A DNA stretch of 64,000 nucleotides from Tsukamurella tyrosinosolvens (lineage in GTDB: Bacteria > Actinomycetota > Actinomycetes > Mycobacteriales > Mycobacteriaceae). A program made the translations under genes and the position numbers. The DNA is taken from assembly GCF_900104775.1 (NCBI RefSeq), contig NZ_FNSA01000003.1:4092001-4156000 (forward strand). Direction: 5' to 3'. The notes under the pieces are model-generated. The model did not search any database, was not told the origin of the DNA, and worked only from the letters and a program-made list of their open reading frames with translations. Positions 56,796 through 64,000 of this stretch are shown one piece after another. Each line of letters opens with the position of its first letter. Positions within the stretch are counted from its first letter, which is position 1.

Positions 56796-57830
56796 TCAGA
56801 GCTTCGTCAGGGTGACCGAGAGCCCCGGGTCGGTGGCGGCGCCGAGGTCCGTCGGGGTCGGGTCCGCGTCGATGACGTGCGCGCCCAGCGCGGCGATCAT
56901 GACCCCGTTGTCGGTGCACAGCCGCGGCTTCGGCACGCGCAGCTCGATGCCCGCGGCGTCGCAGCGCTCCTGCGCGAGCGAGCGGATGCGCGAGTTCGCG
57001 GTGGCGCCGCCGCCGAGCACCATCGTCTCGACGCCGACGTCCTGCGCGGCGCGGATCGCCTTGAAGGTCAGCACGTCCGCGACGGCCTCCTGGAAGGACG
57101 CGGCGACGTCGGGCACGTTCAGGGGCCGCCCCGCGGCGTTCTCGGCCTCGACGTGTCGCGCGACGGCCGTCTTGAGGCCGCTGAACGAGAAGTCGTGGCG
57201 CGCGTCCTGCTGCCGGGTCATGGCGCGCGGGAAGCGGATCGCGGTCGGATCCCCCTGGCGGGCGAGCTCGTCGATGACGGGGCCACCGGGGTAGCCGAGG
57301 CCGAGCAGGCGGGCGACCTTGTCGAAGGCCTCCCCCGCGGCGTCGTCGACGGTGGTGCCGAGTTCCGTGATCGGGGCGCCGAGGTCGGTCACGTGCAGCA
57401 GGTGCGTGTGCCCGCCGGAGACGAGCAGCGCGACGCAGGGCGGCATCGGGCCGTGCTCCAGGGTGTCGACGGCGACGTGCCCGCCCAGGTGGTTGAGGCC
57501 GTAGAAGGGCACCTCCCACGCCGCCGCATAGGCTTTCGCGGCCGCGACGCCCACGAGCAGGGCCCCCGCGAGGCCCGGTCCGATGGTGACGGCGAGCGCG
57601 TCGGGCCGGTCGACGCCGGCCGTGGCGAGGGCGCGCCGCATCGTCGGGACGATGGCCTCGAGGTGTGCGCGCGAGGCGACCTCGGGCACGACGCCGCCGT
57701 AGCGGGCGTGCTCGTCCTGCGACGAAGCGACCTCGTCGGCGAGCAGGCGCGCCGTCTTCGACTCCGGGTCCCAGTCGACGATGCCGACGCCGGTCTCGTC
57801 GCACGAGCTCTCGACACCCATGACGATCAT
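56796..57830 (-). CDS. tsaD: tRNA N6-threonylcarbamoyltransferase TsaD
   Basis: TsaD attaches the threonylcarbamoyl group made by TsaC to A37 of ANN-decoding tRNAs, working with TsaB and TsaE. The 344-residue protein has the ASKHA ATPase fold, the metal-binding NHLGGH motif, VSGGHTHLL and the ATPase region [14 protein letters not shown]-like near the C-terminus. Its start overlaps the rimI stop by four bases. In M. tuberculosis the order groES-tsaD-rimI-tsaB-tsaE is compact; here a 10-kb block lies between groES and tsaD. Confidence 0.97.
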   Translation of the reverse strand: MIVMGVESSCDETGVGIVDWDPESKTARLLADEVASSQDEHARYGGVVPEVASRAHLEAIVPTMRRALATAGVDRPDALAVTIGPGLAGALLVGVAAAKAYAAAWEVPFYGLNHLGGHVAVDTLEHGPMPPCVALLVSGGHTHLLHVTDLGAPITELGTTVDDAAGEAFDKVARLLGLGYPGGPVIDELARQGDPTAIRFPRAMTRQQDARHDFSFSGLKTAVARHVEAENAAGRPLNVPDVAASFQEAVADVLTFKAIRAAQDVGVETMVLGGGATANSRIRSLAQERCDAAGIELRVPKPRLCTDNGVMIAALGAHVIDADPTPTDLGAATDPGLSVTLTKL

Positions 57831-58297
57831 CGCTGTCCCTGCGCTTCCCGCTTCATCGTGTAGGCGTCGGCCCCGGACGGCCGGTAGTAGTTCTTCCGCA
57901 CCCCGACGACCGCGAATCCGTTGCGCTCGTAGAGCGTCCGGGCCGGGTCGTTGTCCGTGCGCACCTCGAGGAAGACGGATCCGCCGTGCCGGTCGGCCTC
58001 GTCGAGCAGGGCCCGCAGGAGCGCGTACCCGACTCCCCTGCCCTGGTACTCGGGGTCGACGCCGATGGTGAGGACCTCGGACTCGGGGAAGAAGGTGTTG
58101 CCCAGCAGGCCGATTCCGGCGTAGCCGACGAGCCTGCCGTCCGCGGTCTCGTCGCGGGCGGCGAAGAAGCGGGTGTGCCGCTCTGGCGTGAACGCCGAGG
58201 CCGGCCAGGGGCTGTCGCCGGCGAACAGGACGGTCTCCAGTTCGGCGCAGCGCGCGGCCTCGTCGGGACGCAGCGGTCCGATCGGGATATCAGGCAC
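57827..58297 (-). CDS. rimI: ribosomal protein alanine N-acetyltransferase-like RimI
   Basis: A 156-residue GNAT acetyltransferase. The acetyl-CoA motif reads [21 protein letters not shown], and the C-terminal [24 protein letters not shown] is the family signature. RimI acetylates the N-terminus of ribosomal protein S18 in E. coli; in actinobacteria its targets are broader. GTG at 58297 overlaps the tsaB stop by eight bases, giving translational coupling; longer frames upstream run antisense through tsaB and are rejected. Confidence 0.93.
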   Translation of the reverse strand: MPDIPIGPLRPDEAARCAELETVLFAGDSPWPASAFTPERHTRFFAARDETADGRLVGYAGIGLLGNTFFPESEVLTIGVDPEYQGRGVGYALLRALLDEADRHGGSVFLEVRTDNDPARTLYERNGFAVVGVRKNYYRPSGADAYTMKREAQGQR

Positions 58298-58865
58298 GCG
58301 AAGCCATTTCGACGGCGTCGGGACGGCGCAGGTACAGCGGCACGAGCGGCCGCGGCGCGGTCCCGAGGAGGTGCGCGCCGACCGCGGCGAGGCTCGCCGG
58401 CGTCGGCGAGCCCTCGACGACCCGCGCACCGTCGACGTCCAGCTCGGCCGGCTTGATCACGCCGGGCCCGGCCGTGCGGACGCCGTCGGCGTACCGCGCC
58501 CAGTAGACCTCCTTGCGGCGCGCGTCCGTCACGACGACGACGTCACCGGGCTCACCGTGCGCGATGGCATCGAGGCTGCACACGCCGTGCACCTCGATGC
58601 CGAGGGCGTCGCCGAACGCGGCGCTGGTGGCCATCCCGACCCGCAGGCCCGTGAACGGGCCGGGGCCGCAGCCGACGATGACGGCACCCAGGTCGGCGCG
58701 GCGCAGCCCCGCCTCCGCGAGGCATTCGAGCAGGTAGGGCACGAGCACCTCGGCGTGGCCGCGGGCATGGGTGCGGTCGCGGCGGGCGAGCACGGCGCCG
58801 GTCTCGGAGTCGACGATGCCCACCGTGAGCGCCGGCGTGGCGGTGTCCAGGGCGAGCACGTACAT
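58290..58865 (-). CDS. tsaB: TsaB, accessory subunit for tRNA t6A synthesis
   Basis: TsaB is the catalytically degenerate partner of TsaD. The 191-residue protein begins YVLALDTATPALTVGIVD and has the conserved GPGPFTGLRVGMATS region, both typical. It is the first gene of tsaB-rimI-tsaD on this strand. ATG at 58865 follows TAACCT by 6 bases, so the operon probably begins with a leaderless mRNA, independent of the distant tsaE. A 4.9-kb accessory block lies between it and tsaE. Confidence 0.94.
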   Translation of the reverse strand: MYVLALDTATPALTVGIVDSETGAVLARRDRTHARGHAEVLVPYLLECLAEAGLRRADLGAVIVGCGPGPFTGLRVGMATSAAFGDALGIEVHGVCSLDAIAHGEPGDVVVVTDARRKEVYWARYADGVRTAGPGVIKPAELDVDGARVVEGSPTPASLAAVGAHLLGTAPRPLVPLYLRRPDAVEMASRA

Positions 58866-58914
58866 ACCTGCAGGTTACCGCCTCGGCGTGGTGCGCCCGA
58901 AATCCGCGAGGCGG

Positions 58915-59541
58915 TCACGCCGGGCGCATCAACCCCCGGACGAACTGCGCGATCACGGCCCTGACCTCGGCCAACGCCGCGTCCCGGTCGTCGGCGCGTG
59001 TGACGTAGAGGGCGGATTCATCGAGCATGCCGAGGATCACGTGCGCGAGCGGGCGCACCGGCTGCGGCGCCATCCACCCCTGCTCGATCGCCTGCGCGAG
59101 AAGGCCCTCGATCACGGCGAGCCCGTACTTCTCGCCGCGGGCGCGCCAGCCCTCCCAGCCGAGCACGGCGGGAGCGTCGATCATCGTGATCCGCGTGATG
59201 CCCGGCGCCGCGATCGCCTCCATGAAGGTGTCGACCGCGAGCAGCATCGTGTCGACGGGCTCGAGGTCGCCGGCCGCGAGCACCGCCTGCGCGGCGCCGC
59301 TGATCGTCTCCTCCTCGACGGCGTCGAAGACGGCCTCGAACAGGCCGCGCTTGTCCCCGAACTGGTGGTAGAGCGCGCCGCGGGTCACGCCCGCCGCCTC
59401 GACGATCGCCTGGGTACCGACGCCGGCGTAGCCGTGGTCGGCGAACAGCGTCCGCGCCGCGGCGATCAACGCGGCGCGGGTGGCGGCGGTGCGCTCCGCC
59501 TGCGTGCGGCGGCCGCCCCGCTCCTCACCATTGACTTCCAT
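58915..59541 (-). CDS. TetR/AcrR family transcriptional regulator
   Basis: A 208-residue regulator. A basic N-terminus leads to the helix-turn-helix (about residues 20-65; HGYAGVGTQAIVEAAGVTRGALYHQFGDKRGLF) followed by a helical ligand domain. It is divergent from the DUF2834 gene with 79 bases between starts. Two direct CGTAACT repeats spaced 22 bases apart (59552-59580) are candidate operator half-sites. It likely controls the DUF2834/hydrolase pair. Confidence 0.9.
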   Translation of the reverse strand: MEVNGEERGGRRTQAERTAATRAALIAAARTLFADHGYAGVGTQAIVEAAGVTRGALYHQFGDKRGLFEAVFDAVEEETISGAAQAVLAAGDLEPVDTMLLAVDTFMEAIAAPGITRITMIDAPAVLGWEGWRARGEKYGLAVIEGLLAQAIEQGWMAPQPVRPLAHVILGMLDESALYVTRADDRDAALAEVRAVIAQFVRGLMRPA

Positions 59542-59551
59542 ACAGGTTGCA

Positions 59552-59580
59552 CGTAACTTTCATACCGAGTGTTCGTAACT
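59552..59580. promoter_or_regulatory. direct repeats, candidate TetR operator
   Basis: CGTAACT occurs at 59552-59558 and 59574-59580, two helical turns apart, in the divergent promoter region of the TetR gene and the DUF2834 gene. TetR operators are usually palindromic, so this is a weak call. Confidence 0.4.
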
Positions 59581-59620
59581 ACGCTCCGACCTTAGCCCCC
59601 GACTCCGCGAAGGGTGTGCC

Positions 59621-59977
59621 ATGCGGTGGTTCTACCTGGCCATGATGGTGATCGGCACCGTGGTGCCGTGGGCCTTCTTCGGCGACTTCTTCGCCGCGGA
59701 GGGGCTCGACCTCCCCCTGTTCGTCACGAGCCTGGTCCCCAACGGGGCGGCGTCGGGCTTCACCGCCGACGTGCTGCTGTCGATCGTCGTCTTCCTCGTC
59801 TGGTCGGCGGCGGACGCGCAGCGAGTCGGCGTGCGGCGCTGGTGGCTCGTGATCCCGGCGACCTGCCTCGTCGGGCTCTCGCTCTCGCTCCCCCTCTACC
59901 TCTACCTGCGCGAGACCCGCGCCGACCGGGAGACCACCGGCGGCGCCGCGCCCGCACCGTCAGGAGTCCCCGCATGA
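59621..59977 (+). CDS. DUF2834 membrane protein
   Basis: A 118-residue protein with three to four transmembrane helices, recognised by the DUF2834 pattern at the N-terminus (WFYLAMMVIGTVVPWAFFGDF) and the VWSAADAQRVG segment after the third helix. The family has no known function. AAGGG precedes the ATG. The stop overlaps the start of the hydrolase gene (ATGA), so the two are co-translated, and both lie opposite a TetR regulator. Confidence 0.85.
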   Translation: MRWFYLAMMVIGTVVPWAFFGDFFAAEGLDLPLFVTSLVPNGAASGFTADVLLSIVVFLVWSAADAQRVGVRRWWLVIPATCLVGLSLSLPLYLYLRETRADRETTGGAAPAPSGVPA

Positions 59978-60837
59978 GCCTCGCCTCGCTCCCCACCGGC
60001 ACCGTCGACTTCCACGTCTACGGCCCCGAGACCTCCGACCGTCCGCCCGTGCTGTTCGTGCACGGCGCCGTCGTCGACCTGCAGCTGTGGGACCGCGTCG
60101 CGGGAACGCTCGGCGCCGCCGGACACCGCTGTTGGTCGGTCACGTGGCCGCTGGGCTCGCACCGCATCGCCTGCCCGGACGCCGTCGCCGACGGTCCGCG
60201 CGGCGTCGCCCGCATGGTCGCCGACTTCATCGAGGACCAGGGCCTGCAGGGCTGCACCCTCGTCGGCAACGACACCGGCGGCGCGGTCTGCCAGTACCTG
60301 CTGCACGAACGTCCCGAGCTGATCGGCCGCGTGGTGCTCACCAATTGCGATGCCTTCGAGGTGTTCCCGCCGCAGCCCTTCGCGGCGCTCTTCGCCATGC
60401 TCCGGCACCGCGCGACGATCCGGCCGCTGATGACGACGATGCGCTCGACGGCCCTGCGGCACTCGCCCATCGGCTTCGGACTGCTCGTCACCGATCCCGA
60501 CCCGGACGTCACCGCCTCTTGGGCGCGGCCGACGCAGGTGGCCCCGAAGATCCGCGCCGACCTCGCGGCGCTGCTCGCCGGGATCGATCCGTCCGACCTC
60601 GCCCGGGTCTCACCGACGATGCGCGCCTTCCCCGGGCCGGTGACGTTCGTCTGGGGCATGGCCGACCGCGCCTTCACGCCCGCGCTCGGCCGCCGGCTCG
60701 CCGCCGCCTTCGGGGACGACCGGCCGGGCGGCACACGCTTCGTCGAGGTCGACGGTGCCCGCACCTTCGTCTCCCTCGACGAACCGCAGGCCGTCGTGCG
60801 GGCGATCACCGAGATCGCCGCGCTGCCCACCCGGTAG
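59974..60837 (+). CDS. alpha/beta hydrolase with Asp nucleophile and apparently missing His
   Basis: A 287-residue alpha/beta hydrolase. It has VLFVHGAVVD for the oxyanion region and a nucleophile elbow GNDTGG in which the nucleophile position is Asp100, as in haloalkane dehalogenases and epoxide hydrolases. The acid turn WGMADRAFTP is present. The C-terminal motif reads GARTFVSLDEP where relatives have His; Thr264 takes its place. Catalysis by the usual route may be lost or rearranged. The ATG overlaps the DUF2834 stop. Substrate unknown. Confidence 0.85.
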   Translation: MSLASLPTGTVDFHVYGPETSDRPPVLFVHGAVVDLQLWDRVAGTLGAAGHRCWSVTWPLGSHRIACPDAVADGPRGVARMVADFIEDQGLQGCTLVGNDTGGAVCQYLLHERPELIGRVVLTNCDAFEVFPPQPFAALFAMLRHRATIRPLMTTMRSTALRHSPIGFGLLVTDPDPDVTASWARPTQVAPKIRADLAALLAGIDPSDLARVSPTMRAFPGPVTFVWGMADRAFTPALGRRLAAAFGDDRPGGTRFVEVDGARTFVSLDEPQAVVRAITEIAALPTR

Positions 60838-60873
60838 CTCCCCGCCCCGGTTACCGCCCGGCTGCCGCCCCGG

Positions 60874-63111
60874 TCAGAAGGGTGGGGGTTCGTCCGGTGG
60901 CGGGTGGTGTGCGGGGTCACGTCCGGCGAGGACGGTTTCGAGGTGGTGTTCGACGGGGCTGACGCGCTCTCGTTCCTCGCGTTCGCGGGTGAGGGCATCG
61001 AGGTGTGCGGCGCGAAGCCGTTCGCGTCGGGCGTGTTCCTTCTGGAGTCGGGTGGGACCGCTCGGTGGCGGCGGCTTCCTGCGCTCCGTGGGCGTGGGGG
61101 TGGTCCAGGTGATGCGGGTCAGGTCGGGGAACAGGGCTGCGATGGTGCGGGTGGGGTCGACGATGATCCGTTGGCAGGTGGGGCCGATCCACAGGATGCG
61201 GCCGTCGGGTAGTCGGGCGTCGGTCCACAGGCCGGCGGTCTTGAGCTGGTGGTGCGGGATGCAGAGGGGTTGGCCGTTGCCGGCGATGGTGGCGCCGCCG
61301 CGGGTGGGGTCGTGGTGGTCGTATTCGCGGGCGTGGTCGAGCTGGCAGCGCGAGGCCGGGCGAGTGCACAGGGGGAAGACGCAGCGCGGGTAGAGCAGGG
61401 TGAGGTAGCGGGTGAGGTCGGCGGAGAACCGGTAGCCGGTGCTGCCCTGCGCGATCACCAGCGCCCGAGGACTCACTGCGGTCGCCGGGGTAGGTGTGGG
61501 CAGAGCTGTCCTCTGGACTTCGGCGGCGGGTTCATCGACCCGCTGAGACGAATCACACTCCGTAGCCGTCGCTTCGGCAGCCGTTGCGGGCTCCTGATCC
61601 AGCGTGTCGGACGCGGACTCGGGCGCATCGTCGGTCTCAGCTTCGGCCTCGGAGTCGGTGATCACGGTGGGGCCTGCGTGGCAACACCGTGCGGCGAGCA
61701 GAACGCCGGCGGGTTCGCGGTGGGTGAGGTCGATACCGGTCGCGCGGAACCACGCCGCCCGCGGCCGCCGAGGTGACGGCCGGGCCGGAGATTCAGGCCG
61801 GTCGTGGTCGCGGTCGTGATCAACATCAGCGAGCGAGATCTCATCCGCGGCAGGCTGCGTGGGATCCGCTGCATCCGACGTCCCGGCGGTGCACGCGGCA
61901 TCGGCAACGGAATCGGATACCGCGTCAGCGCGAGCGCTCGCGGTGCCGGCACCGTCTGCGCCCAGCTCGATATCGCGGTTCGCCTCCGGATCGCTCGGAG
62001 CCGCGATCTGTGCCGCAGCGCCGTCCTTTTCGATCTCGCTCGCATCGGGGAGTTCCTCGCCGAAGGGGCGCAGAACCGCGTCGTCACGGGCAGCGAGGTT
62101 GCGGGCGTGCTGGGCGGTGATTGGTCCGTGCCCGATCAGGAACCCCGCGTCGGTGTCGCCCGGGTCGGTGAGGGTCTTCTCGTTCACGACCACGTGGATC
62201 AGCGTGCGGTACCGGGTCACCACGCGCGCACCCGCGTGATCGTCATCGATCCCGTCGTCGCCGACCGCGCGGGCCTCTCGCAGCGGACATCCCGGGACCG
62301 CGCACCAGCACCCGAGCGTCGAGAAGCCGCGGACCAGCAACATCAGTCCGTCGGCCCGCCGCTGCGGCACCGTCCGCGGATCGGATTCGCACACCGTGCC
62401 GGCGATCTCGTCCACCCGCACTCCCAGCTCCAGCCCCTCGTGCGCGGTCAGCAGCGCGTACGCCGCGGCCATCCCGTCCTCCGCCGGACGGAACGTGACC
62501 CGGCGATCCTCCTCCGCCATCCGCCGCCGACGCTCCGCCGCCACCGGATCGATCTCATGAACCAGCCGATCGGCCGCCTCGCGCAACGCGGGCACCGAGA
62601 TCAGCGCCAACGGATCCGCGGCCAGCAGTTCGGCGAGGAGCTCGTCGAACTCGATCGCCTGCCCGCCCGTCAACGCCCGCGCGCGACTGAGCGCCTCCAT
62701 TCCGCCCCGCGGGGAGAGCACGTTGCGGCCGACCAGCGCGAACACTCGCGGCAAGCGTTCGACGAAACCCACCGCCTGTTCGATCACCGTCTCCGTCGCG
62801 GCCGGCCCGATCCGCAGCGTGACCGAGACCTCCGCCTTCACCGCCTCATAGGCGAGCGAGAGCTCGCGCCGCACCGCGTAGAAGTCCGCACTACCGATCG
62901 GATCCGAGGACAGGAACGCCGACTCACGCTCCCCGTACCGATCCCGGAACAGCGCATACACCGCCGACATCGTCCGGCAGAACGCGACGTTCTCGCACCG
63001 TCGCTGCTCCAGCAGTATCGACCCCAGAGCTCCGGAGCCGGGCGTACCGTCGACCAACACCGAAGGCAGCAGGGCCTTCGGGAGGTTCGCCAACGCGCCG
63101 GATCCGTTCAC
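60874..63111 (-). CDS. DUF222-HNH endonuclease family protein (13E12 type)
   Basis: A 745-residue protein of the actinobacterial DUF222-HNH group, related to the multicopy REP13E12 family of mycobacteria. The helical DUF222 domain fills residues 10-340. A long Asp/Ala-rich linker (about 349-534) follows; this is much longer than in typical 450-550 residue members. The HNH nuclease motif lies at about 578-625, with cysteines in YPRCVFPLC and RCQLDHAREYDH, then NGQPLCIPHH. GTG at 63111 follows TACGAT by 6 bases and TTGCAT stands 16 bases further up, a leaderless promoter; an ATG at 63156 is less likely. The role of the family is unproven. Confidence 0.88.
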   Translation of the reverse strand: MNGSGALANLPKALLPSVLVDGTPGSGALGSILLEQRRCENVAFCRTMSAVYALFRDRYGERESAFLSSDPIGSADFYAVRRELSLAYEAVKAEVSVTLRIGPAATETVIEQAVGFVERLPRVFALVGRNVLSPRGGMEALSRARALTGGQAIEFDELLAELLAADPLALISVPALREAADRLVHEIDPVAAERRRRMAEEDRRVTFRPAEDGMAAAYALLTAHEGLELGVRVDEIAGTVCESDPRTVPQRRADGLMLLVRGFSTLGCWCAVPGCPLREARAVGDDGIDDDHAGARVVTRYRTLIHVVVNEKTLTDPGDTDAGFLIGHGPITAQHARNLAARDDAVLRPFGEELPDASEIEKDGAAAQIAAPSDPEANRDIELGADGAGTASARADAVSDSVADAACTAGTSDAADPTQPAADEISLADVDHDRDHDRPESPARPSPRRPRAAWFRATGIDLTHREPAGVLLAARCCHAGPTVITDSEAEAETDDAPESASDTLDQEPATAAEATATECDSSQRVDEPAAEVQRTALPTPTPATAVSPRALVIAQGSTGYRFSADLTRYLTLLYPRCVFPLCTRPASRCQLDHAREYDHHDPTRGGATIAGNGQPLCIPHHQLKTAGLWTDARLPDGRILWIGPTCQRIIVDPTRTIAALFPDLTRITWTTPTPTERRKPPPPSGPTRLQKEHARRERLRAAHLDALTREREERERVSPVEHHLETVLAGRDPAHHPPPDEPPPF

Positions 63112-63201
63112 ACTTTCATCGTACGCCTGTTCGATGACAATGCAAGAGCCGAACATGGTGGAACCGTCGAACTCGACGGTGCCGGGGAGCACCATGGAGT
63201 C

Positions 63202-63834
63202 ATGAGCGAGAACTCCGATCCCCTCCCCGACTGGGCGCCGCTCGTCCGCGGCCTGCACACCCGGTTCCGTACCCGTGACTTCACCGCCGGCCTCGAGCTG
63301 GTCACCGCGTTCGCCGCCGCGGCGGAGGCCGCGAACCACCACCCCGACCTCACGCTGCGGTACGGCACCGTCGACGTGCTGCTCTACAGCCACGACGCCG
63401 GCGGCGTCACGGACCGTGATCGGAAGCTCGCCGCGCAGTTCTCCGAGATCGCCCGCGAGCGCGAGGTCACGGCGAACCCCGGGGAGTCGTCGGTGGTGGA
63501 GCTCGGCCTCGACACCGCCGACGCCGCGGAGATCGCGCCGTTCTGGTCGGCGGTGCTCGGCGCCGAGGTGCAATCCGGAATCGAGGGCGTGGAGGTCCGC
63601 ACCCACGGCGCGGACGCGATCCTGTGGTTCCAGCGCACCGACCCGCACGAGACGCCGCGGCAACGCTTCCATCTCGACGTCTGGGTGGATCCGCGGGAGG
63701 CGCGCGGTCGCATCGACGCCGCCGTCGCGGCGGGCGGCCGCCTGGTCTCGGACGCGCACGCGCCCAGCTTCTGGGTGCTCGCGGACGCCCAGGGCAACCA
63801 CGCGTGCATCTGCACGGTCGCCGGGAGGGACTGA
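63202..63834 (+). CDS. pterin-4a-carbinolamine dehydratase-like and VOC (glyoxalase) fusion
   Basis: A 210-residue fusion. The N-terminal half (about 1-95) is a pterin-4a-carbinolamine dehydratase domain with the NHHPDLTLRYGTVDVLLYSHDAGGVT region and its active histidines. The C-terminal half (about 100-210) is a vicinal-oxygen-chelate domain (VELGLDTADAAEIAPFWSAVLGAEV; HLDVWVDPREARGRIDAAVAAGG). Such fusions recur in actinobacteria without a proven reaction. GGAG is only 2 bases from the ATG, so translation may rely on a short leader. It is divergent from the HNH gene and convergent with tsaE. Confidence 0.85.
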   Translation: MSENSDPLPDWAPLVRGLHTRFRTRDFTAGLELVTAFAAAAEAANHHPDLTLRYGTVDVLLYSHDAGGVTDRDRKLAAQFSEIAREREVTANPGESSVVELGLDTADAAEIAPFWSAVLGAEVQSGIEGVEVRTHGADAILWFQRTDPHETPRQRFHLDVWVDPREARGRIDAAVAAGGRLVSDAHAPSFWVLADAQGNHACICTVAGRD

Positions 63835-63844
63835 ACGGGCCGGG

Positions 63845-64000
63845 TCAGGCCCCGTCGACCCACTCCCAGGTGACGGTGCGGACGTCGGTGCCCTCGGCGC
63901 GCCGCAGCCGGACCATGAGGTGCCGGTCGGCGAGGCGTTCGGCGACGCCCTCGCCCCACTCCACGACGACGACGCAGTCCTCGAGGTCGGTGTCGAGGTC
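63845..64000 (-). CDS. tsaE: TsaE, tRNA t6A ATPase (3' part; gene continues past the window)
   Basis: The last 51 residues of TsaE, the ATPase that powers the TsaBD complex. The segment reads DLEDCVVVVEWGEGVAERLADRHLMVRL, the typical VEWGE region near the C-terminus, and ends TWEWVDGA. The frame runs off the window edge, so the Walker motif is not seen. It is convergent with the PCD-VOC gene, 10 bases apart. Confidence 0.88.
   Translation of the reverse strand, partial: DLDTDLEDCVVVVEWGEGVAERLADRHLMVRLRRAEGTDVRTVTWEWVDGA

Noticed and set aside
60874-63111. HNH gene as a group I intron homing endonuclease
   Set aside because: It is a stand-alone gene with its own promoter, not inside a coding sequence, and has DUF222 architecture.

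Overview
The window is about 70% G+C and densely packed with genes on both strands. It looks like a chromosome segment of a mycolic-acid actinomycete (order Mycobacteriales). The evidence is a WhiB3, SigD and RsdA cluster beside GuaB2/GuaB3 and a ChoD-type oxidase, a His-tailed GroEL next to groES and CIRCE, a DnaE2/ImuA'/ImuB mutasome, and gene order that largely follows M. tuberculosis from folD/metX to tsaE. Tsukamurella is my best guess for the genus, from overall gene content; the window alone does not prove it. I see no tRNA or rRNA gene, CRISPR array, transposase or prophage.

Layout. Region 1-5.3 kb holds metX under a SAM-IV riboswitch, a DUF7159-like membrane protein, folD with a DUF3017 protein, and trmL, whose start sits in a perfect hairpin. 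Region 5.3-14.6 kb holds a membrane-anchored alpha/beta hydrolase, pyruvate carboxylase, a CHAP and patatin pair, and small enzymes with a TetR regulator. Region 14.6-24.7 kb holds the SOS mutasome parts (dnaE2; imuA'-imuB with a clear LexA box), separated by a MarR regulator, an amidohydrolase, a serpin-like lipoprotein and a two-TM coiled-coil protein of unknown role. Region 24.8-32.7 kb holds an amino acid permease, a CGNR protein, a Ser/Thr kinase and a three-component envelope-stress module (response regulator, PspC-domain kinase, divergent PspC membrane protein). Region 32.7-46.3 kb is the conserved block guaA ... choD-guaB3-guaB2 / DUF5319 / rsdA-sigD / whiB3 / groEL1-groES. Region 46.3-56.8 kb separates groES from tsaD and is mostly regulators and transporters, including two MFS pumps each divergent from a MarR gene with a palindrome between them. 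Region 56.8-64 kb is tsaD-rimI-tsaB, then an accessory patch (TetR, DUF2834, odd hydrolase, DUF222-HNH protein, PCD-VOC fusion), then the 3' end of tsaE at the window edge.

Two signals run through the whole window. First, about 22 genes start 6-7 bases after a TANNNT hexamer with no Shine-Dalgarno sequence, which points to leaderless transcripts; I used this to correct several starts. Second, the non-palindromic 9-mer GCACCGTCG (complement CGACGGTGC) occurs about 57 times by eye, against roughly 2 expected from base composition. It lies in all reading frames, on both strands and in at least one intergenic spot. I have no explanation for it in known features and regard it as the most interesting observation here.
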